Below are positions 55,642 to 64,000 of a stretch of 64,000 nucleotides of DNA, in pieces. Made by a program: the position numbers and the translations under genes. Under the pieces are notes generated by a model, which worked only from the letters and a program-made list of their open reading frames with translations, searched no databases and was not told where the DNA came from. How positions within the stretch are numbered: the stretch's first letter is position 1; each line of letters starts with the position of its first letter. Where the stretch lies: NCBI GenBank assembly GCA_030734395.1, contig JAUZTG010000002.1:107320-171319 (forward strand), given 5' to 3'. This stretch comes from Sarocladium kiliense (Eukaryota > Ascomycota > Sordariomycetes > Hypocreales > Sarocladiaceae).

Positions 55642-56768
55642 ATGGCGTATGATCCTCGAAACCGTGAGACGCAGATCGACCTTGCCGTTCCCGTGTTACA
55701 ATCTGAGCATGGGAAAAGCAGCAACGCCAGCAAGACTGGTTCAGAGGAACCCGATGGGCAGACTGCCCCTAAACGCTTGAAAAAGAGAAAGTACGAGACG
55801 GAATTGACACCAGCCACATCCGAACAACAAGAGCAAATGCCCGACGTTGGGACCAGTATATCGGCGGCACCGCTTGAGAGCTACATGTCTCCTTGGAAGT
55901 TCTACGACAGGCTTTATACGCTTCAATACGGCGACAGCGACTATTTTATTGTTGCTGAAATGAGAACCCCCACACCTGCAGAAAGTCCTGTTGTCGCCGT
56001 GAAAACTTTTGTGGATTCATCACGCGAGATGTGCTTCAACACCATCCGAAAGATACAGCACGCCCAATTCGTCAGTGCACGACGTTTCTTTACATTCAGG
56101 GGAAATGCTTTTGCAGCATTCGAATTCATGCCGCTCTCGCTTTCGGAGATCGCTGGGCACCCATTGCTGAATGATATCCGCTTGGCATCGATACTTGGGC
56201 AGGTACGCCACCCACCCTCATGCCTCCGTTGTGCCGACAACCGCTGATGCCTTTCTAGGTTGTTGACGGACTTGTGTATCTCGAACGACTTCAATTGGAG
56301 CACACTCAGCTGAAGTGTTGCAACATTCTTGTAGATCCCACCGGGAACGTCAAGATCTGTGAGCACCAGCCGAGTCGAGAGTCTTCCACACGCTAATCCG
56401 TGACCAGGGGCCCAGGAGCATGTGAAGGATCGTTCTGGCCGCCGCGAACACATTAGAGCTCTAGGTTTGATCACAATAGAACTGATTCAGGGTTACGCGA
56501 AGGAGGACGGAAATCTTGGAATTGATAGACCAGATAACTGTCCGATGGGTGTTGGATTCCTATCCGCAACCGAATCAGCCACAACCGCCGAAGAATTGAC
56601 TAAGGTTAGCATGGTATATGATCTCGGAAAAGATTCTTTCTGACTCTGGTATAGGATTCGCTACTCTGCTTGCCGTGGAACAAGCGGCGTGTGGCTGGGT
56701 TAGTGTCACTAGCAAACATTTGGGCCGACCGAGGATTCGAGTTTGGTGGGATAGGACGACCAGTTTAA
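55642..56768 (+). CDS. fungal pseudokinase, four exons, 323 aa
   Basis: Exons 55642-56202, 56259-56358, 56408-56604 and 56655-56768 join in frame; introns are 56, 49, 50 and 50 bases or less, with branch sites CGCTGAT and TTCTGAC. The N-terminal 80 residues are disordered with PKRLKKRKYE. The kinase fold begins at LESYMSPWKFYDRLYTL, has VVAVKTF (Lys121), a hinge AAFEFMPLSL, and VVDGLVYLERLQLEHTQLKCCNIL. HRD is replaced by HTQ (His202-Gln204) and the DFG by KIWAQE. The C-lobe has IRALGLITIELIQGY and MGVGFLSATESATT, ending LCLPW. This is a recognised fungal kinase-like family; the catalytic Asp is missing, so it is a pseudokinase. Confidence 0.8.
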
Positions 56769-56827
56769 ACAAGAACCTAGCGTAGTGTACCAAGCGGTCT
56801 AGCCATGCTGGCGACGATTTGTGACGT

Positions 56828-58559
56828 TCAAGGTTGGTATTCAGGCAATAGCAAATGCACGTCATTGTGGCGGAACTCTCTCAGCAACTCGTACATGTTC
56901 TCCTGAACGACACCATTCGCAGAAACTAACAAAAATGGTTAACCTCGAACAGCGCCTTGCATCTCGACATTCCATACCTGATAAAGCCGTCTTACTTTTC
57001 CAGCGCCTTTCTGCAAGCTCGCTGGCGAATATTTGTCGAAGGGGCATCGCCCCTGGATAGACGGTGGCTCTTTTGCCAAACGAGACTTCGGCCGTATCCC
57101 TCAATTGTAGGTAGATGGATACCCGAAGAATCTATGAAAAAGTCAAAGTCAGATCCCGCAATATCTCATGGTCCTGCACGCATACATATTCTCCATCGGT
57201 TCTGTCTTCGTGTAATGCATCATTAAGGAGCTCCTGTGCAGCGATGCCAACATCTAGGACGATTAGCTGGGGTTTTAGGTCGACGCGCGCTCTTAGCTTA
57301 CCACTGGTCTCAATTTGCCATACTAGATGTATGCGGCGAGTTGCGTTATTCGTTCGATGATGTATTAATTGCTTGAGATAGGGCAGGTGTGCTGCGATGC
57401 CAAAGTCGGTCGCTAGCAAGATGACATTCTCGAATCTGCCAATATCCAATGCTCTTCCGTGAGGACCACTGAAAAGGGCAATGCTGGTAGTTGGCCCGTA
57501 TTTTGAGAGCCCAAAAAGCTCCTTCGTGAACCCTTTTCTAGGTTTTATGAAAAGGTCTAGTTGGGTTTGAGCTTCATTAGACCAGGATACGACGGTGAAA
57601 GGGTGGCTTTGCGTGAAGGACCAGAAGCTGGCCGATGGGAGCCAAATATTGATGTATTGTCCGGCTTGAACTAATAATGGACGATTAAGGTGCAGGCGGA
57701 CTCTGATCGTATCACAGTCGTATGAGATCCGCGCGTGAGACAGAGCCACGTTGTTGCGATATAGTACAAGGCTTAGCTGGAGCAAAGAAGCGCCAAGAAA
57801 TGTGGCAGCCCCTACAAGTGCGTAGCACTCAGGGGCCCAGCTCTTATGAGGTATATGTCGCCAGATGGCATATGCAAGAGCAGCGGAGAGCATCTGGTGC
57901 AGTCGAAGGCTGAGGTCGTACGAGACATGGCGCAAGAAAACGAAGAGCAGCTGACCACACAAGCACAGCATAGCCTATATTTGTCAGCACCTCCTCTGAG
58001 CCATGTACTGCCTCTATCTTACCACTATCGCGAATAAATCTTCCGGTTTTCTCAACGAAAGATTGCCCTTCCTCGCTACTCCCACAATGGAATGGAAGAT
58101 CGCAAGCACGAGCGATACCAGCGCTGCCGACACATGAAACCGTCGAAATGTGCGAACGGAAACGCCTAAAACATCAGCTAGAAAACCGAGATGCGGCCCA
58201 GCGAATAGAATGATCATGTTGATGAGGGAGAGTGTCCCGGCTCGAAGTCCAGCTCTCGTGATGCTGGGGTAGCCAATGACAAGGCACACCACATTGGCTG
58301 AGAAGAACATGAGAAGCAGAAGCACATTAATGCGGCTCCAGCGGTTTGAATTTTTCCTCCGACGCACAATGGCAGGGTAGATAAGATGTTGGCAGAAGGC
58401 GCCGTGAAGAAATGCGCTGAGAGTTGAAAGGAGAGGTGTGCTAAATAGACCCAAGATCAGCGGGCAAGTGAGTTTTGCGAGTCTGTCTAACCGATGGTAC
58501 AGCGCCGTCAGCACAACCAAAGCGCCAAAGCTAACCGCGTAGATGAGCGTTATATCCAT
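56828..58559 (-). CDS. ferric reductase-like transmembrane protein (FRE/NOX superfamily), 525 aa
   Basis: ATG 58559. Exons 58559-58023, 57974-57186, 57131-56978 and 56925-56828 join in frame through introns of 48, 54 and 52 bases; the second removes an in-frame stop and restores EYILRVSIY. Six or seven hydrophobic helices carry the bis-heme histidines His142/His156 and His205/His219, each 14 apart. The FAD motif HPFTVVSW is at 303-310, followed by a GPHG nucleotide loop. The C-terminus VSANGVVQENMYELL...LLLPEYQP is the family's NADPH-site end. FRE proteins reduce extracellular Fe(III)/Cu(II) before uptake. At 525 residues it is shorter than many FREs because the N-terminal extension is lacking. 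It converges on the pseudokinase, 59 bases apart. Confidence 0.9.
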
Positions 58560-58971
58560 GGGGTAGCGCCTCTTGCGGAAGACGAAAGAGATGAGATAGA
58601 ATGAGGACGACGGCGGGGAAATTGCCACATTTAATAGTTGGTGCTTCGTTCGCCTAGGTATCCTCGTGAACTACCACCCACTCGCCCCAAGCCCTAAGAC
58701 CTAAGACAGGGTCAGAAAATGCCCTTTGGTGGATAAAACAGGATCTGGGTGCCTTTCGGCAGAGTGGTGATGCGGTCTCTAGACTATGCTACCATAGGTT
58801 CAAGCCACCCACACATTGCATGAGCAGTTTGTCATGACTGTGTCCTTATTGACTCAGCGATCCGGAGTACAATTAGTCGATATGTGACCTTTCCTGGTAC
58901 GTGTTGAGCTGCTTCTGGACTTTAGGTGCCATGAACGACCAGCAACAGAACTTAGGGCAAGCACTGCCGAG

Positions 58972-58980
58972 TATATATAG
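58972..58980 (+). promoter_or_regulatory. TATA box of the 59021 gene
   Basis: TATATATAG lies 41-49 bases before the ATG at 59021, in the 461-base divergent region shared with the ferric reductase gene. Confidence 0.55.
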
Positions 58981-59020
58981 TCGGGGAAGTATTTTCGCAT
59001 GATTCGGCAAGGATTGGAGG

Positions 59021-59707
59021 ATGTATCTACCCCAAGAGATATGGGACCGGATACTTTACTTCATTGGCCCATACCACCAATGGCGGATCCCGTCGTTGCG
59101 GACAAGACTCACCTGCACAGAGCGGCAGGCCATGGGATTATGGCACCGCATCATAGACTCTGATGACTGGCCCGAAGCGATAAGGCGTCATGACCTAGAC
59201 CCTCTTCTGTATGGCGATATACAGACCATTTACGATAGTTCACCACTGGAGAAGCCCTACATCATTGCAACACTGCGCGCCACGGACTTGGTAAGAGAAA
59301 ACATACAACCTGAGAAATTCCTCCAAAGCCTCAAGGCGAAAGTCGACCCGAGTACGCATGAAGCCGACTTCGGCACATTTGTGCTGAACGTCTCCGGTAT
59401 CTTGGACGCTGGACTTCCTATCGAGGTTTCTGGGCTTCTTGGTGCACATCAGCATGGCTTCGGGTTCAAGTTCAGCCAACCGGGAACGTGGACTTCTGCA
59501 GACGTGACGCTTTCTGGACAAGGGTTTAGCATCTTGGAAGTCCAAGGAGTCGATCTCGTCCTCACAGAGCCCAGTGATGCAGTTCAGGCGACGAGACGAT
59601 GGAGTGGAGGCTCCCGAACCTTTCCTAATCTGATGTACCGCAGGGGTCACCTGTTCGATGGCATGTTCGCCAGACGGAGAGGTTCAGTGATTCGATGTTG
59701 GGTCTAG
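59021..59707 (+). CDS. F-box-like hypothetical protein, 228 aa
   Basis: Intact single exon. The N-terminus MYLPQEIWDRILYFIG resembles the first helix of an F-box (LPxEIxxxIL), the part that binds Skp1 in SCF ubiquitin ligases. The following residues (RTRLTCTERQAMGLWHRIID) could be the rest of the motif. The remaining 180 residues form no repeat fold I know (no LRR or WD). It is transcribed divergently from the ferric reductase. F-box assignment rests on one helix and is tentative. Confidence 0.65.
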   Translation: MYLPQEIWDRILYFIGPYHQWRIPSLRTRLTCTERQAMGLWHRIIDSDDWPEAIRRHDLDPLLYGDIQTIYDSSPLEKPYIIATLRATDLVRENIQPEKFLQSLKAKVDPSTHEADFGTFVLNVSGILDAGLPIEVSGLLGAHQHGFGFKFSQPGTWTSADVTLSGQGFSILEVQGVDLVLTEPSDAVQATRRWSGGSRTFPNLMYRRGHLFDGMFARRRGSVIRCWV

Positions 59708-60261
59708 AATTGCATCAATTGGCAGAATTTTAGCGTCAGTAGCCAGCAGTAAACCCGTTGAGTTTGTCAAAGGCCGGAAATGGACCTTTCTGCCTAGTGT
59801 ACCGATGTGTCTCCATCGACTGCCGGGGTCCTGTAGGAAGGCACTCAGAGACGATTAAGGGTGGCAGACGCCGGTGGCTCCGAATACTGGCCGTTGGCGT
59901 AAGTCGATTGTTCCCTGTTTTGCTCATGAGTCTCGGCGCGCTCTTCCGAACTGTCGCGACGTAACCTCTGGGGTAAGTTAGTCGCTTGAAGAAAACGAAC
60001 GGCCAGAAATGGGGTCCTTTATTGTCTCGTTAGGCCTGTTCAGAACGGTACATAGAGGTACGTAGACCTTAGACCCACCCATCTTAAGCCAGCTGTCAAA
60101 CTAATTAACGAAACAACCCAGGGACACGACTTTCGCCTTTCACTGTAGATAGAAGAGGAAGATCATCACTTGTTCTCCTTGTTCAGAGTTCCAAGTCGGT
60201 AAAGGCGGCTGGGACAGATTATGAAACAATCGATCAATCAATTAGAAGTTCCAGCCCGCCT

Positions 60262-63001
60262 CTAGTGGTTCTCGAACAGATGCCTCGTAAAGAATCTCTG
60301 TCGAGCGAATTCTTTTCTGCATAGAGGGCAATGATACAGGTTCTGGGCATCCTTGAAGTCATCAGGCTTAGGGTGGCTATTCTTGGAATACTTCGCCAGC
60401 AGGGCGAGGAGTCGATTCGAGAGAGTCAGGAACCAGGCGCTGTTTCTGGGCGCATCTGAATCATTCGGAGCGCACGAAGTTGGTCTTTCTGTAATCGGTG
60501 ACACCTCCGGGACTGCTGCGGACTTTAAGAGGACGTTGGACCTATCGGATTGAGCGGGAGTCTCCGGCCGCGACTGGTGGGTAGGTGCAGGAGGGGCGGT
60601 TTGGAGCAGTGAGGTCAACCGCTCCAGCTGAAGTACATCCGCCTGACCTTGCGGGGGTCGAATAGGAGGTAAACGCAAAGGAGTGGTTAGATTGGGGGCT
60701 GGTAGAATTGGACGCAACTGCTGTAGAGGGCCGCGAATTGGCTCCCCCTCCTCTTCGGCTGCTCTCGCACGATGGATGACGCTATTGGTCGAGTGATGGG
60801 CCGAATTCAAGTCTTGGGAGCCGGCGACTGCACCACTCTGCCTGGGATGCTGATGACTTGGTAAGCCAGAATTCACAGCGCCCAGCAGTTGTCCTCCCCC
60901 TGGTGCCACTCCCTTGGTCCCCCCGCAAAGAGCCGAGCTAGGTTTTGTATGCCGAGGTGGCGTGGCCATCGGGTTTCGGGAGGCATGAGCCGCGGGAGAC
61001 GATCGAACATCTTGAGCTGCCGGTGATAGCATCTTTTCTGGTCCCACTGCTCGCTGCGCGCCCTGTGCGATCTTCGTTAGGGTTGTTATGTCCAGTCCGC
61101 CAATAAATTCGCCAACAGGGGCATCAGTGTCGTGTTGTTGGTTATCAGGACCACGTTGTTCTGACATTGCGGCGTGCTTCCCGGCTGTAGGTTCGGGGAC
61201 CAGGGCTTGGCTGATGCCATGGGGTAAATCCTCGTGCCGGCGGACCTCACTCGGTTCCTCAGGTGGAGAGTCGGACTGACCAATTTGGTCGTTTGCCGAG
61301 GTGTCCGTATTGGATTCAGTGTGCCTTTGGCCGTCGGATGGATCGATCTGTGGTACTGTCGGCGCCTCCTCGCCGTAGGAGGGAGGGCTATCGGGATTGT
61401 GGGGATCCGCTCGAGGAGGCGGAGACGACTCTTGTTGACCTCGTCCGTCACCAACTTAACGCATTAGTAAGGGAAGCGGTTTAGATTCAAGTGCTTCGAG
61501 ACGTACTGACTGACGAAACCGTTGTATCCGCTGATACGACCCTTGACCGCCTCTGCAGGTACTTCCGCACCGATTCGATGTGAGGAACATCGGACGCAGC
61601 AGCTGATTCCGCATTGAATGGCACGAGATCCCTGGCGCCCAGCCATCCAACGCTAGATTTGCGTCGGCCATCAAAGTATAGGACGGGGAACTCGCGCCTG
61701 GCGACAAGAGCTCCTCCGTCTTCGTATCCTTCTGCCCAACTGAACTCCTTCGTCCGCCGATCATAATCGTAGCATGCGGGCACTGTTTCCGTCAACCCCA
61801 GGCTTTCAATCGTGTCGGGTACACCAACGTCGCTGATGTTTTTCGTAGGCAGGAGGAGCACCGCCCAGGGTTTCTTAGCTTTACCCCAGAACCCAAGATA
61901 CACATCACCAGGGGTTGGGTCAAGTACCGGCTCCCTTCCTCTTTGACTGCTCCGGTTGCCACCGGACGAAGCGTCCCGGCAGGATTGCGTTCGATTCCTC
62001 CCGGGATGTGTCGATAACGGATCCTCGCCTGTTAAGACGGCCTGGCCACCGAACCTTGCCATTTTGAACGCATCACGAGCGACGGCGTTGTTCTTCGCGG
62101 CCCTTACTTCATCGCAACCTAGCACCTCGGTGCCAAAGTGCTCGATAACCACCGCCGTGTCTCGAGAGAGCTTTCCGTGCTCTACGCTCCTGATATGGGC
62201 TCCGGCGCTCACGACTGGCTTGTCTCTGAAATCTAGATCGTGCTCGTCGCATCGGAGAATATACCATCGCCCGTTCTCTTTTGGGTGTTGCACTATTATT
62301 CGTTTGTTCTGAGCTTGGCCGTCTTCGAAGACTCGGTCGAAGTGGACACTGCCGACCCGGGACCGCTTATGCCGGCTCGAGGGGAGGTGCCCGTCCCGCG
62401 TTCGTTTCCGCTGGGCATGTCAGCAGGGGCGTTGGACGGGCATGACATGGAAACTCACACTTGTAGTGCCACTGGGATTCTTGGGATGAGCGGCATCGGT
62501 AGTGGGCTCGTGCTCAGCGGCCGACGGGGCCGCACGCTCTCTTGATTCGGCCCGCGTCCGTCCCCGACGTGTCGGGGAGGATCCACCCCGCCCGTTTGAT
62601 AGCTTCTGATTTGAGAGGGTTTGTACCGTGCTCTCTACCAGAGGAAGACCCAAGATTGTGACCAGGTTGACACAAAGCGTCTCCAGAACAGACTTCCGTT
62701 GATCTTCGTACGCTACTTCCCTGTCGCGGAGGGTTGCCTTATGCTGGTACTCCAGTTCCTTTAATTGGCCACCGAACCTGACAATGTCATCTTGGAGCCA
62801 ACATATATCGCTTGGGGTCGAAGCCGAAGGAAGTTGGAGGAACGCTTGGTTGATGTTGTTCCTGACCGATGTCACTGCCGCCTCGTAAATGGTGTGCGGG
62901 GCCTTGATTGCCTGAAGGTCCCGCTCGCTGCGCACAACATACTCCTTTGCGGCCCGAACAATGCGCAGTACCGGGTCCTCGCTTGGGACCCGATCCGACA
63001 T
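60262..63001 (-). CDS. C2H2-type zinc-finger protein of a fungal family, three exons, 879 aa
   Basis: ATG 63001. Exons 63001-62459, 62410-61507 and 61454-60262 join in frame; introns are 48 bases (branch GCTGAC) and 52 bases (TACTAAT then TTAAG). Residues 1-180 form a coiled-coil region (YQHKATLRDREVAYEDQRKS). The middle has the conserved fungal module RWYILRCDEHDLDF (Cys235), then VEHFGTEVLGCDEV-like and GDVYLGFWGKAKKPWAVLLL, with PACYDYD, WAEGYEDGGALVARREFPVL and a Gly-Ala loop. A long Pro/Ser-rich linker leads to one C2H2 finger at the very C-terminus: Cys858, Cys861, His874, His879. The family is common in Pezizomycotina and of unknown function; nuclear DNA or protein binding is likely. 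Confidence 0.9.
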
Positions 63002-63488
63002 TGGAGTGTACTCTCACTGGCTGAGTCGGAGTGGCTTTGAGATCGCTGGGATGTTGAAAGGGACCAAGGCTACGCGTCTCGGACACTGAGGAGGGCTTTG
63101 TAGACAAAATGGTTGGAAGGTCTCGAGGCTCGTGCAGTAGATTGGATAGTGCAAAAGCACGGAGCGCTTGCAGTGGGGTCTCCGCCTATTAAGTACGCCA
63201 GCGGCTGCGACCCGAGAGAGTGGCTCACCATCTCATTCGTTCACGATGTGATAGTGATCAACTGTGCATTCATGGCATGACAATGTTGGCCCCGGTGGGA
63301 TGCGACTCCAAGCGCCGCCAGGTCGCCTTTGACGCCCCCGCCATGAGTGAAAGCTATTTGTACCTTCCGGCTCGGGAGCCCGCATCCGGTTTGCTTGAAA
63401 CACAGACTTGGTCATCCACGTGTTGCCTCCAGGCATCCTCCAGCCCGATTTGGCACTGCCTCAATGGATAATACCCGATTTGGCCATG

Positions 63489-63668
63489 GAGACCATGGAG
63501 TCTCAAACGGATCGAACGTCAAGTAACTCTTCTTCAGGAGCATCTTGGGTCGACTTCGACTACATTGGTTGCCTCGAGACTAGTGGATTTCAATGCGGGG
63601 TTGCGGTAGGCGCGCGTCAATGCTGGACGGATAAGCGTGGAAAGGTTGATTTGAGTTTCATTGGCTGA
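63489..63668 (+). CDS. possible small protein, about 60 aa
   Basis: From ATG 63489 the frame gives METMESQTDRTSSNSS followed by SWVDFDYIGCLETSG and ends at a stop 63666-63668. There are no features beyond Ser-rich composition. The frame is open upstream, so it could be a last exon. Weakly supported. Confidence 0.25.
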   Translation, partial: ETMESQTDRTSSNSSSGASWVDFDYIGCLETSGFQCGVAVGARQCWTDKRGKVDLSFIG

Positions 63669-63919
63669 TCAGAGTGACAGGCCAACATAGGCGCCTGGAG
63701 GCGCCGTGGCACTCGACCCAATGAGGTGTAGCTCACAATTAACGTTTTATGCATGTAATAGCGCATTGTAGCACAGTACCACGCGTTTGCAGCGGGCGCA
63801 TTCTCAGGGCACACGGATGTACCATCCATCCGAGGAAGGTACATAGGTGGGGTGGGCTAGCCTGCATCTGGGAGCCCCGCCCGGTATCCGCCCCGCATCT
63901 ACCGTTATCACCAAGTACA

Positions 63920-63990
63920 CTAACATACATCCACAAGTGGCCGTTGAATGCTGCCCTCTAACGTACATCCATAAATGGCCTTTGAAAACA
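63920..63990 (+). repeat. tandem pair of a 38-base unit at the window edge
   Basis: CTAACATACATCCACAAGTG starts at 63920 and its variant CTAACGTACATCCATAAATG at 63958; both continue GCC(G/T)TTGAA. The array may extend past the window. The units contain the CCA-AA-TGG core of the dispersed motif noted elsewhere. Confidence 0.75.
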
Positions 63991-64000
63991 CAAAGGGCAA

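Noticed and set aside
1..64000. tRNA, rRNA, CRISPR or bacterial-type operons
   Set aside because: No cloverleaf with a GGTTCGA-type box, no rRNA conserved block and no regular spacer array was seen; gene structure is eukaryotic with introns.

Overview
The window looks like nuclear DNA of a filamentous ascomycete (Pezizomycotina). Most genes are split by introns of about 42-56 bases with GT...AG ends and CTAAC/CTGAC-type branch sites 5-15 bases before the AG. CT-rich leaders precede start codons, and the recognisable families are fungal: an Hmt1-type ABC half-transporter, a FRE-type ferric reductase, a PAQR/Izh receptor, fungal kinase-like proteins, a fungal LINE and an exopolyphosphatase relic. 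I saw no rRNA, tRNA or CRISPR. Many open frames begin at GTG/TTG or lie antisense to real genes; I joined exons by hand from splice signals and kept models whose reading frame stays open across every junction.

Layout. 1-6 kb: three unrecognised genes. 7-9 kb: a LaeA-like methyltransferase with a decayed SAM loop. 9.4-11.9 kb: the 827-residue ABC transporter, the most conventional gene here. 12-18.5 kb: small, mostly coiled-coil orphans, two of which share a 'HANGL' motif. 18.9-19.6 kb: a broken exopolyphosphatase. 20-21 kb: a protein with a FAR1/MULE-type zinc domain. 22-25.5 kb: degenerate repeats and a 34-bp minisatellite. 25.6-27.7 kb: a convergent pair, a PhyH-like protein and a C2H2 protein with an 18-residue acidic repeat tail. 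29 kb: a variant protein kinase. 32.8-34 kb: a C2H2 protein whose fingers are cut by introns, one of them GC-AG. 35 kb: a one-pass membrane protein. 36.5-39.5 kb: a dead LINE lacking its 3' half. 42-50 kb: a small orphan, a PAQR receptor, a MADS-like protein, a coiled-coil gene with tiny exons, and a membrane protein interrupted by TAG. 51-57 kb: a chromodomain protein and two pseudokinases. 57-64 kb: ferric reductase, an F-box-like protein and an 879-residue C2H2 protein.

The region reads as accessory chromatin. Gene density is low, repeats and relics are common, and small lineage-specific regulators (zinc finger, chromodomain, MADS-like, FAR1-like, pseudokinase) are enriched. Apart from the two metal-related membrane proteins, which lie 45 kb apart, no shared pathway is evident. 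A ferric reductase among such cargo is reminiscent of Starship elements, but no captain recombinase is visible here.
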